Assembly (NCBI GenBank): GCA_949987705.1
Contig: CATLJY010000242.1
Location: 124,001 to 188,000, forward strand
Direction of reading: 5' to 3'
Origin: Thereva unica
Taxonomy: Eukaryota; Arthropoda; Insecta; Diptera; Therevidae
DNA: 64,000 bases
The translations under genes and the position numbers were made by a program. Every line of letters begins with the position of its first letter. Within the stretch, counting starts at the first letter, position 1. Below, piece after piece: positions 10,501 through 19,777 of this stretch. Below the pieces are notes generated by a model. That model did not search any database, was not told the origin of the DNA, and was given only the letters and a program-made list of their open reading frames with translations.

Positions 10501-11344
10501 AGACATGTATCCCAGTTTGACTTCACAATTCCGTATGAGCGGGGCTGTACAGACTCCGTTCAATCAATCTCAACAGCTGAACAATCCTAGCACTATACTG
10601 ATATCTTCCAGCTCGAATTCGCTGATGTCGGCTTCTGTAAAGTCATCCTCACAGCAAATTGGAGCAATCGGATCCAAGAGTAACGTTGCAGCTATAGCAG
10701 CAGCAGCATCTGTTGGACAACCCTACGGACAGCAATATATGAACTTGTATCCAGCACAGCAAGCACCACCGCCACTACAATATAATAATAACTATTCAAA
10801 TTCCGCTGGTGGACAAGGTGCATTCCTCGGAGGACCAACAGCGGCTGGAGCGACACAGAGCGACGGACTTCAGGCTGCAGCTGGTATATTTGGTGGTCAT
10901 GGTGGACCAGCACCGTCAACAGCACCGCCGCAACGACAAATCGCAAATTTTAGTTCACAGGTTATAAATTCACCACTAATAACGGCGGCTGCTATTAATC
11001 AGTTTCGTGGCGGACCTACACCGCAGACAGCAGCGTATATGAAATCAAATCAAGGACAACTTAAAAGCCCACTTGGTTCTGATGTTAGCTTGAATCTAGC
11101 CAAACAAGTTCAACCTCAGCAAAGCCACCCACCACCAAATCTAACCATCGAGCCATCGTTATGGGATAAAATTATACACCTCCAACTGCTCTGGGATAAA
11201 ATTCTAAGGGTAAAAGGGGCTTACCGAACGAAAATCCAAGAAGGAACCCTGCGTTTTACGTTCAACAAGGAAAGGAAATGCATAGCATACCTCCAAGGTC
11301 AAAAAACTTCTGAAACCAAAAAAAAAATAATAACCAACAAATAA
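7541..11344 (+). CDS. Gag-protease fused in frame to host-like PRRC2/Nocte-type sequence
   Basis: One uninterrupted frame of 1,267 codons from ATG 7541, the first ATG after the primer site. Residues ~125-310 are the BEL gag domain (DUF1759). Residues ~340-402 carry three zinc-knuckle-like units (CSYC...C, CVNC...C, CNHC...H). An aspartic protease (DUF1758) with VIDPGSEVSLIT follows near residue 477, ending about residue 625 at GWILSGK. Family members continue into Peptidase_A17, reverse transcriptase and integrase. Here the protein instead runs through VDLQQQ into about 570 residues rich in Gln, Ala, Ser and Pro, then a ~50-residue Lys-rich end. It could give structural and protease functions only. 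The host-like part is described in the next entry. Confidence 0.85.
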   Translation: MEQLLNTQVARMELLEKFMTNYKKDGADRRTPSYYKKRLQDFQDLFNKFQKAHTDILVEKIREPADSTNLSHVYLTEDWYSDMEEFFYSNYAAIQTRFEKEYHKTESEPQPQEHSESFNELPLPNKEVFIKLLKISLEKFSGDYQKWTTFHDLFTSLIHENHSLSKAQKLQYLKMHLSGEAEGLLRQVHVSNDNYDPAWKLLVDRYDNKRVLVNAQLKLLFSQPTVTTESAQGIKNLMDVTTECLLALFNLGIRVESWDAVIIYTIVQKFPSGTHQLWEQSISKETTIPSWETLREFMEGRFRTLEAVAQKGPSASNNYRGFSSRLTSQSLHVTNNQTCSYCRDSHHVRQCQKFFKLSGSEKMNFVKSKALCVNCLSHGHLMAQCPSRHTCNHCNQRHHSLLHRSAEGNKIKCNLAVEQSCNQNDSSSSSSKSNPQACSLNSLTVSSGPTGNRTLLATAIVKLRSDTGHELKVRAVIDPGSEVSLITEYVAQKLRLKREPIWAQINGVGVINAGNVKGLVHLTLKSNYNDNFKLNMDALVMNKITNLLPSREIHQRDWHHLKQLALADPWYDRPTKIDMLLGADVYGDIIKKGLMLSCEGSPIAQNTFLGWILSGKVRDTAPSIQVNNCHMTVDLQQQQHQQSQHQQHPSHSQHEAITTALSQMTFDKTESVYDKDMKLGFTFDTEFSHLTEDKSTASATKAGLCLPISSSVIHSSTSQNTISHSTADLDMKIASVKKVWESSPPTPTVLEHAGVAQNDTESHLGSSFVTSQHQQHLQHFSVAAAAAHAAHGNIHMQRSLSSLGPPSYANTFDPSLDPHFGNKDTVIVGNASANQQDAENSGYSPSPQHVVGSQAQHQANTQSNLALKHAAEALSSSNGNVCKGKPTQQQMHQSGLGHSAPPAMQQGTTQLHQAPQPFYQPSQFGAMPTIPSPPAVLFNSSPMPSPFQNEAGRSQFSQFPGHYCTAGSGPYSAYMQTLPNMLTAPAPDMYPSLTSQFRMSGAVQTPFNQSQQLNNPSTILISSSSNSLMSASVKSSSQQIGAIGSKSNVAAIAAAASVGQPYGQQYMNLYPAQQAPPPLQYNNNYSNSAGGQGAFLGGPTAAGATQSDGLQAAAGIFGGHGGPAPSTAPPQRQIANFSSQVINSPLITAAAINQFRGGPTPQTAAYMKSNQGQLKSPLGSDVSLNLAKQVQPQQSHPPPNLTIEPSLWDKIIHLQLLWDKILRVKGAYRTKIQEGTLRFTFNKERKCIAYLQGQKTSETKKKIITNK
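9440..11165 (+). other. Captured intronless host-like coding segment (PRRC2/Nocte-like)
   Basis: Residues ~634-1208 of the fusion have no BEL character. They include KIASVKKVWESSP, GNKDTVIVGN, ENSGYSPSP, LALKHAAEAL, an FNQSQQLNNPS block, alanine runs, and repeated tyrosine/proline patches. This combination recalls the C-terminal part of arthropod PRRC2 (Drosophila nocte) proteins, RNA-associated cytoplasmic regulators. The assignment is from memory and not searched. It is sense-strand, open throughout and without introns, so it probably came from a spliced mRNA by template switching during reverse transcription. The left junction lies in a CAACAACAA run; the right junction lies near two copies of TGGGATAAAATT (11161 and 11192). 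Which part of the host protein is represented, and the exact ends, need comparison with the source gene. Confidence 0.65.
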
Positions 11345-11501
11345 GATCGAAATAAATAACCAATACCAATATATGAATTTAAACTAGAACTTTATTAGAA
11401 AAAACAAAACAACAACAAATGATAATAATAAACCTTATTCTAACAAAAACAAAAAAAAAACACAAAAAATTTTGAAGCCAACGCTTCAAGGCCCCGGAGA
11501 A
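11345..11501 (+). other. BEL-A 3' internal non-coding region with purine tract
   Basis: A-rich untranslated segment. It ends CCCCGGAGAA just before the LTR, which is the expected position of the polypurine tract that primes plus-strand DNA. BEL-B has the similar GGGAGGGAGAA at the same place. Confidence 0.6.
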
Positions 11502-12474
11502 TGTTCAGGATCCTAAAAGTAAACAAACTTTATAAAAAAGAATTAATCTTATAAAAAAAATAATACATACCTGACAACACTAAAAACTCTAAAAGTTGCC
11601 TCGATCGCCAGCCCCAACTTCCCAGGCATCTAAAAATATATAAAATATATACAATAAATTAATTTTCGTTTAAAAACATAAAATAAACACTTACCCGGCT
11701 GACATTCTGACAGTCGATGTCAGCGACACAAATACACACAAATAAACTTTATTCACAATGGAGAGTGGGAATTCGAAACTCCCCACTAAGTTCGACTGAT
11801 CTATTGTGAAATTGCAAATAAATATCAGAGCATTTTGGGCACAAACTCAGATCACAATCTGATCTTCTACGTGCTATGAGCTAGAAGACCCAAGCTGAGG
11901 CTAGTGATCTCCATCCAAAAAAAGGTCGGTTTATGACGCCTTTCGAAAATCCTGTAGGTTTTATGACTCAGGATTTATCTAATAATATTTCTACTCGAAA
12001 ATCCTGTAGGTTTTTTGACTCAGGATTTATCTAACAATATTTATATTCCCTATCCTATCCAGAAGGTCGGTCTTTGACGCCTTTCCGCATATCCTAGACA
12101 TCTCGAAGGTTTTTGACTCGGGATATTTTGTTTTACATTCCCGAACCCTAATAAAACTTTAAAGTTATTTGAATTTTAGTTAAACAAGCAAGTGGCAGCC
12201 ATAGATCACACGCAGAATTGGAACAAGGAGTTGATATTGGATTGAAAACTATTCATCGGAACTAAGTTCATATCAAATTGTAAATAAAATTAAAATTTGA
12301 ACTGTATTTTTTTAAGAGAATTTTTAGTATTAAGGTGGAAGTTTGTATATGAATTGTCGAGTTTATTTTTAACAAATAAAAATATTTAAAGTGAAGTGTA
12401 AGAATTTGTTTTTCTGGAATTACACGTTGTAGCCATCCATTGAGCATTCTAATAGGCTTTTCACAGCCCATACA
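11502..12474 (+). repeat. BEL-A 3' LTR
   Basis: 973 bp, matching 6483-7455 with one difference found by eye. It is followed by AACC, the target duplication, and then by the remainder of the BEL-B LTR. Confidence 0.92.
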
Positions 12475-12478
12475 AACC

Positions 12479-13766
12479 AAAAAAATCAACTCCATAGCCC
12501 AGGAAAAATTTCCACAACTTAAATCAACAATAGACAAGATAAACAAAATTAAACCACAAAAAAACCACACCTGTCAAAATGGAACGCAGCTTATATAATT
12601 TAAATACACAAAAATAAATAAACTACTTGGTACTAGATGGCACTATAAAAATACTGGGCTGACATTTTTATGGATATACTATAAATCAACACTATATAAT
12701 CAGTGTCCTCGAGCTCAAACCTTTTCTTCTTGCACCGGCCACTAGCAGAGGTAATTTAGAAGAGTCATGCTCAGTAGAGCATTCTTCTAAGAAATTCCTT
12801 TGCCCTTATGATTTGCTCAACGTTGGAAATTAGAGACATACACCAAAAACACAATTTTTCTAACAACACAAAACACATTTTTCTAACAACACAAACATTT
12901 ATAAAATTAAAAAATTAAAATTTCATCCCATACGTAAGATTTATCCATAATAACCCGCTCCCCTCGTTCGCGTCAATTTTTCAATAAATAACGGTAAAGA
13001 TAATTGCGACTTGCATCGGAATTGATATTAAATATGAAATAACCGTAATAGAAGGAAAGAAATATGCTGCTATTACAAAAATAATTATGTTCCATTGCCT
13101 GCGATGAATTTATCAAAATAAAAATGAATTACATGTACAGAAAGCAACGAAGAACCTTATTTTAGAATACATCGAATATATGAAATATACCGCGACGTTA
13201 AAATGAATTAGTTTTTAGTGTTAGAATAGATTTTCATGCAGAAATAGCGAACAAAAACAAATAAACACGCTGCATTAAGGCTGTAAACCACGAAAATTGA
13301 ATTATATTTATGAAATGCATTTTAGAATTTATTAAATTCGTCAAATAAACCGCAATAAAGCAGAAGCGCTGCATTATAAACCAGGAATAAATAACCCGTC
13401 TTAGTGCGAAATAAAGGAACCAAACAAAGAATTCAATATTTATGGTTTCTATGAATGGAACTTTGTTTTTATGCTTATTTTTTTTTTGATTACATTTGTT
13501 TGGAGCCCTTTTCAGTTTAATTAATTGTATTTAGTTTTGCGAAATTTGAATTTATTTATAGTTATAATAATGTTAGGAATTGATAATATTAAGAAATTAT
13601 TACGTGTACATATGTAGATTGAAAGAAGAACAAGGGTAATAAACCAGAAATTGTGAACTAAGGTTATTTGCGTTTTTTATTGTTCACTGGAAATTTATAT
13701 TTTTTTGCAGATTCCGCTACACTAAGGACCCAGTCAATTAGGAATTAGATCCTCATTGACGAAACA
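12479..13766 (+). repeat. BEL-B 5' LTR, second piece
   Basis: Matches 19819-21105 with about ten single-base differences (for example near 12711 and 13157). It ends GACGAAACA. This 1.29-kb stretch contains no gene. Confidence 0.9.
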
Positions 13767-13875
13767 TTTTTTGGTGGTTCCATCCAGGAACAGTAAATAA
13801 CCCGTTCACAATTTCAGTTTATTAAGCACACGCATCAATTCTTCGCACCCTCGTATTTTTTTTAACGGTTAGACA
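13767..13875 (+). other. BEL-B leader with candidate primer site
   Basis: After the LTR comes TTTTT and then TGGTGGTTCCATCCAGG at 13772, in the position of a primer-binding site. I could not match it confidently to a particular tRNA, so it differs from the tRNA-Tyr site of BEL-A and BEL-D. The gag ATG follows at 13876. Confidence 0.5.
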
Positions 13876-16800
13876 ATGTCAAGTTTCAAAAGGTTATTGA
13901 CGCAAGAACGCGTGTTAAGGGAAAGAATCGAACGATTAATTGAAAATGGGAAGAAAACGGCGATCGTTAAACGTACTCAAGGTTTCTACGAGACACGTAG
14001 CGCTGATTTAAAGCAATTATGGGAACAATACAGCAGTTTGGATATGCAAATAATGCAAATGTATTACGATGAGCAGCCTGACAAAGAATCCACGAATAAA
14101 GATCCAGAACCAGAGTACATAGCAGAAGATTATTATAATTATACAGAGGCAAAATATTCCGATTATTTGAGTGAGTTAACTGAAGGACTACGTAAACTCA
14201 GAGTTGAAGATACACCTGTCAAACCCCCTTCTACTGAGCCAGTCACAGCTATAACGGTCCATCAGGAAACATCCTTACCACGGATTTCACTACCAAAATT
14301 TAATGGTGAATACGACTTGTGGAGATCCTTCAGTGATATGTTTACGTCATTAGTGCACAACAATGCAAAACTCTCCCCCGTTCAAAAACTTTATCATTTA
14401 AAATCATGTCTGATAGGAGAAGCAGAAAAGGTATTGCGCCACACACCGACTACAGATGCTGATTATTTGCCGGCCTGGAACAAGCTGAAGGCACGATTCG
14501 AAAATACTCGTATTCTAGTAAATCATCAATTAAAGCGATTGGTCAATCAACCCAAAATAAATATGGAAACTACGAAGGGAATTAAATCTTTAATAGACAC
14601 TTCGGAAGAGTGTTTACAACAATTAAATAGTCTCAAGATAGATACGCATTCTTGGGATGTACTATTAATTTATATTTTAGTACAAAAACTTCACTTCCAT
14701 ACTTTAAAACTGTGGGAGGAAGAGCAAGGGACCAACGAAGATTTACCCAGCCTCGATGAATTCAAATCATTTTTAAATACACGGTTAAAGGTACTCGAGT
14801 CTATTGCTGACGCGGTAAGATCTAAATCTACACAAGTCAAACCAGATCAAGTCAAACAAAAAACGGCATCGTTTCATGCCACAAGGGAAAAGGGATGCCC
14901 AGCATGTAAGGGTAGACACTTTGTTCTACAATGTTACAAATATAAAAGCATGACACCAGAGGAAAAACGAAACGTTATTATATCAGCACATCTATGTCTC
15001 AACTGCCTCTCAAGGCGTCATAGTCAAGCAAAGTGTGACAGCAAGCATAGTTGCTTCAAATGCAAACAACGTCATCACACATCATTGCATCAAGACAATA
15101 GCAATGAAACCACTACTTCACATCCTACAAATAGGAAAGGCAATACAAAGGACTTCATATCAGAAGGTCAACTAACAGGGAATAACCTGCCGGCAAACAA
15201 GCAACAAATCACTCAAGCCTTCGTAACAACGCAAAAGGTGCGTGCATTATTGTCCACCGCACTAGTAACCGCTAAATATGGATCAAGTCAAGCTACCACA
15301 TTAAGATGCCTGATAGATCCAGGCTCTCAATCTTCGTTCCTCACAGAGGAAGCATGCAATAAATTAGGTGCTGAATGCATACCTACTGCCATGTCGATCA
15401 TAAGTGTTGGCAGTAATCCTGCAGCTAGCTCATGTCAAGAAACAATTCTACAACTGCAGTCAAGGAAATTAACAGGACCTTTAGTTAAAGAAAACTTTTT
15501 CATATTAGAGACAATTACTGATCTCTTACCAAGGCAACGAATTCCAAAGGGAGGTTTAAATCATATTTCGGGTCTAACGTTAGCGGACCCAATGTACTGG
15601 AATCCCGGGAAAATTGACGCTTTACTAGGAGCAAATGTTTATGCCCAAATTATTCAACCTGGACTTGTGAAAGGAAGCAAGGCTTCCCCTGTGGCAATCA
15701 ATACCATATTTGGATGGATATTAGTAGGACCGACTACCAATCACTTGCATCGAGAAGCCACTTCACTCGTTGCTACAACTGAAACCGATCTAAATCAGCA
15801 GTTGAAACAATTCTTTGAAATAGAGGAATACCCATCACAACCAATGCTTACAGATGAGGAGCTCACTTGTCAAACGATTTTTAAAACTACTCATGAACGC
15901 CTTAGCAATGGTCAATATCAAGTCAAACTACCATTCACGAATAATAAAACTCCGAATTTAGGTGAATCACGACCACAAGCCTTAGCCAGGTATACAGCCC
16001 TCCAAAAACAGTTTAGGAAAAATCCAACGTTAGCAAGCGACTATGCAACATGTCTCGACGAATATATCAAACTGCAGCATATGGAGATGTTAGATCCAAT
16101 AGCAGAACCAAAACAACATTATTATATTCCGCATCATGCTGTTTTCAAGGAGAGCTCTACCACAAAGTTAAGAGTGGTATTCGATGCATCGTGTAAAACT
16201 TCGAATGGCAAATCATTGAATGATTACCTTCTAAAGGGACCTACATTACAGCCAAAATTGTTTGCAACTCTATTAAAATGGAGAAAGCACAAAGTAGCAA
16301 TGACGGCAGATGTTGAGAAGATGTATAGAATGATCTTCATTCATCCAGAACAAAGGCCTTTCCAAAGAATCATTTGGAGACATCCAGTAACCAAGCAGCT
16401 TCAAGACTACGAATTGAAGACCGTCACCTTCGGTACAACATCCGCACCTTATCTTGCAATACGGACCTTACAGCAACTGGCCGTCGATGAAGGCAATAAT
16501 TGGCCAATGGCAGCAGACGTAACAATGAAAGATTTTTATGTGGACGATTTATTGACCGGAGCTGATGATATGGCAACTGCCAAACTTCTACAAGTTGAGG
16601 TAATTAATATGATGAAAGCGGGAGGATTCAACCTTCGTAAATGGGCCAGCAATCAAAGGGAATTAATAAGTCACCTACCACCGGAATACTGTGAGAACAA
16701 GGGCATTTTGAATATATGTGAACAGGAAATGATTAAAACATTTGGCATTCAGTGGCTACCTGCTGAAGATTATTTTACCTTTAAGTTAATGGCTAAACCA

Positions 16801-19105
16801 GTTCCAAACCTGTACACAAAACGCACGATATTATCAGAAATCGCTTCATTATACGACCCACTTGGTTGGTTAGCTCCAGTTATAGCAGTCGCGAAAATTT
16901 TGATGCAGCTTATGTGGATAACGGGGTGTGCTTGGGACGATCCAGCGTCATTAACCATTGTTCAGCAGTGGAAGAAATTCAAGGACGACCTAAGTAATTT
17001 GCCTCGGATTAGGATACCTCGATGGATTAAATATACAACTAAATCTAGCATCCAGCTTCATGGGTTTAGTGACGCGTCATCAAGAGCGTATGCGGCGGTT
17101 CTTTACATAAGAGTAATCCAAGAAGACGGGAGTATCTCAGCCACATTACTAACTGCCAAGACCAGAGTGGCACCCACCAAACCAACCACCATTCCAAGAT
17201 TAGAACTTAATGGGGCAGTAATTCTTGCACGGCTTATTAAAACCACCGTGGCAGACATGGAGTTGAACAACGTTCCTATTTTTGCTTGGACGGATTCTAC
17301 AATCGTCTTACAGTGGATTAAAGAGCACCCTTCACGATGGAAAACATACGTCGCGAATCGAGTTGTTGAAATCCAGGAAAGTCTTAAATTTGAAACTTGG
17401 CAACACGTGCCCACTAGTGAGAATCCAGCTGATATTGCGTCCAGAGGTACAACTGTGGAAGATCTGCTATCTAAGGACATATGGTGGCATGGTCCAGCTT
17501 GGTTGGCGAAATCTCAAGAATACTGGCCAAAATTTAAACGGTGTGAAGAAACAACAACTTTGGAAGCTATGGTCAAACAAACAGCCAATTTTGTTCTTGA
17601 AGCTCAAGACAATATTCTCAATCGTTACTCCTCATTTAGGAAAACAGTCAAAATCATTGCGTTATTACTTCGCTTCATCGAAAACTGCAAACATCCATCA
17701 CAAAAACAAATTGGGTTCATTTCTAGTGAAGAACGACGCAAGGCGGAGCAGATAATTTTAAGGCAAATTCAACGAACATGCTTTCCGGATGAGTATGGTA
17801 GTTTAAGTCAAGGTAAATCTATATCCAAAAAGAGCAAGTTGTTGCAGTTGACACCATGTTTGGATACCCAAGGAGTTATACGCATGAAGGGACGTCTCTG
17901 CCATGCAACCATAGCCTACGATCAAAAACACCCTATCATTCTACCAAAGACTCATCACATAGTGGAACTTATAATTGATCAATTACATCAAGATACTCTG
18001 CATGGAGGAACTTCCTTAGTACTTGCTACTAGCCGAAACAAATATTGGATTTTAGACGCACGAAGAGCCATCTCCACTAGAATATACAAATGCATCAAAT
18101 GTTTTAGATTTAGAAAGGATACTGGACAACAATTAATGGGTAATTTGCCAGAAGCTCGGGTTAATATTGCGAAACCATTTAGCAAGGTAGGCATAGACTA
18201 CGCTGGACCAGTGACCATAAAGGCATCACCATGCAGAAAAGCAAAATTATTAAAGGCTTACTTGTGCATTTTTGTGTGCATGGTAACCAAGGCCATGCAC
18301 ATTGAACTAGTATCAGCATTAACATCCGACGCCTTCATCGCAGCCTTACGGAGATTTATAGCCAGGAGATGGAGAGGACTCTGTACTGATATTTATTCCG
18401 ATTGCGGCACTAATTTTGTTGGAGCCAAATCAACATTAGATAAGGAGCTAAAATGTGCAATAACAAATGCAACGCAGGAAGCAAGAAATCAGTTGGTTCA
18501 CCATTCTATCAATTGGCATTTCAATCCACCAGCAGCTCCACATTTCGGAGGAATATGGGAAGCAGGTGTACGATCTGTAAAATACCATCTACGCAGAAGT
18601 TTAGGAACGATGATATGCACATAGCACATATGAAGAATACTCAACAGTATTAACCCAAATAGAAGCCATTCTTAATTCAAGACCGCTATGCTATATTAGT
18701 ACAGATCCAAGTAATCCAGAGATACTCACGCCGGGACATTTTTTAATGGGTCAAGCAGTAAATACGTTGCCAGAACCGGATTACACAGAAAAGGTAACAA
18801 TTACTCAACGTTGGAAGTATTTGCAACAAAAAATTCATCAATTTTGGAAGCAATGGTCAAGGAACTATCTCCACCAACTGCAAACAAGACCAAAATGGCA
18901 GCATGAAAGAAAAAACATCGAAATTGGAGATGTAGTACTTGTTACTAGCGAAAATACGCCACCAGCGAAATGGCCTCTAGGCATCGTAGAAGAAGTCTAT
19001 CCAGGGGCCGATGGCCTTATAAGAGTAGCGCAAATAAAAACTCAAACAAATATATTGAGACGCCCAATATCAAAGTTATCCCGTCTTCCTTTAGACACAT
19101 CCTAG
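13876..19105 (+). pseudogene. BEL-B gag-pol polyprotein, one frameshift near its end
   Basis: The frame from ATG 13876 is open for 1,582 codons to 18624. Order: DUF1759 gag (~140-310), three zinc knuckles (~340-410: CPAC, CLNC, CFKC), aspartic protease with LIDPGSQSSFLT (~478), and reverse transcriptase from MTADVEKMYR (~809) with catalytic YVDD (~888). Peptidase_A17/RNase H follows, then integrase with a zinc-binding region (~1370-1425) and core acids in GIDYAGP, DCGTNF and GGIWEAG. Near 18605-18626 the frame shifts by one. Integrase then continues in another frame, from TYEEYSTVL through a DUF5641-type tail to 19105. Everything else looks functional, so this copy was a recent candidate donor of enzymes. 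The shift is shared by the duplicated copy at 24263-27063. A sequencing error cannot be excluded. Confidence 0.9.
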
Positions 19106-19195
19106 TCCCCTTTTACTAACAAAAGTATCTTGTCTTCAGTGTTGTGCTGTGTTAACCCCTTAAGTAGAAATAACTTGTAAGCTCGTTTTTTCTAG

Positions 19196-19777
19196 ATGGA
19201 TTACGACGAAGACGTGTTAATGCTATCGGAAGAGATATTCTTTTCAACCCATCACGAAGCGGACCCCGAATTTTACGCTGATCCGAGCCCTGTGAAGGTC
19301 AACGAGGTACCACCAAGAGAAGCGCATGCAACTACATCCCAGGCTACCAATTCTAATCCAAAGGCTAAGGTCCATCCAGCCATGAAGTTGAAGGATATCA
19401 CCATACACACCAAGCCATCGGTGTCCCAGCCAGCGATTATAAATGGAGCTAAAGAAATCATGTTAAACATCTTAAGGCCAACCACTACCATCAAGGAATT
19501 TAGAGACCGGATCGACAACACACATCAACGGTTTGTCACGAGAGAAGGGATCGACATTTTCTTAACCCGTGAGGTCCTCAGACGAATTAACTTGGAAGCT
19601 ATCCAGCGGTCAAAATATGGGGAAAAAACACTCAACCTCCCACAAAAGTACCAAGTAAGACTTAAGGTGAAGAAGGATGGTAGGCTGATCTTTTTCCACT
19701 ACCATAAGAAAGGTGTTTTGAAGCAACGGTTGAACAGGATTGTTCAACGGGAGGGAGAATGTTCGCCGCAGCTTTAG
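19196..19777 (+). CDS. BEL-B third ORF, unknown function
   Basis: 193 codons from ATG 19196, 91 bases after pol ends, stopping inside the first bases of the 3' LTR. The N-terminus is acidic and the middle is Pro/Thr-rich. The C-terminal half is basic, with LNLPQKYQVRLKVKKDG and LIFFHYHKKG. There is no signal peptide, hydrophobic membrane span or Cys pattern, so it does not look like an envelope protein. The basic tail would fit nucleic-acid binding, but that is a guess. The BEL-A tail (GTLRFTFNKERK near 11250) has a vaguely similar basic/aromatic texture in the same position. It is undamaged here and disrupted in the duplicate. Confidence 0.6.
   Translation: MDYDEDVLMLSEEIFFSTHHEADPEFYADPSPVKVNEVPPREAHATTSQATNSNPKAKVHPAMKLKDITIHTKPSVSQPAIINGAKEIMLNILRPTTTIKEFRDRIDNTHQRFVTREGIDIFLTREVLRRINLEAIQRSKYGEKTLNLPQKYQVRLKVKKDGRLIFFHYHKKGVLKQRLNRIVQREGECSPQL

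Larger units (their letters stand above)
6483..12474 (+). mobile_element. BEL/Pao LTR retrotransposon BEL-A with captured host-like cDNA
   Basis: A 5,992-bp element bounded by two 973-bp LTRs (TGTTCAGG...CCCATACA) and a 4-bp target duplication AACC. Order: LTR, tRNA-Tyr-type primer site, gag, protease, then a host-like coding block in place of reverse transcriptase, RNase H and integrase, then a short tail, purine tract and LTR. The LTRs differ at one place I found (C at 7421, T at 12440), so insertion is recent. Lacking pol, it must have been copied with enzymes from another element. Confidence 0.9.

Noticed and set aside
9440..11165. Ordinary in-place host PRRC2-type gene
   Set aside because: It lies inside a retrotransposon with LTRs, primer site and target duplication, shares the reading frame with gag-protease, and has no introns, promoter or stop of its own.
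17103..17480. 125-codon minus-strand frame (and its copy at 25061-25438)
   Set aside because: Antisense shadow of BEL-B RNase H, which has clear motifs on the plus strand.
18600..18632. Programmed ribosomal frameshift in BEL-B
   Set aside because: No slippery heptamer or pseudoknot-like context is evident, and programmed shifts are not expected late in integrase; a mutation is simpler.
19196..19777. Envelope gene
   Set aside because: No signal peptide, transmembrane segment, cleavage site or Cys pattern.
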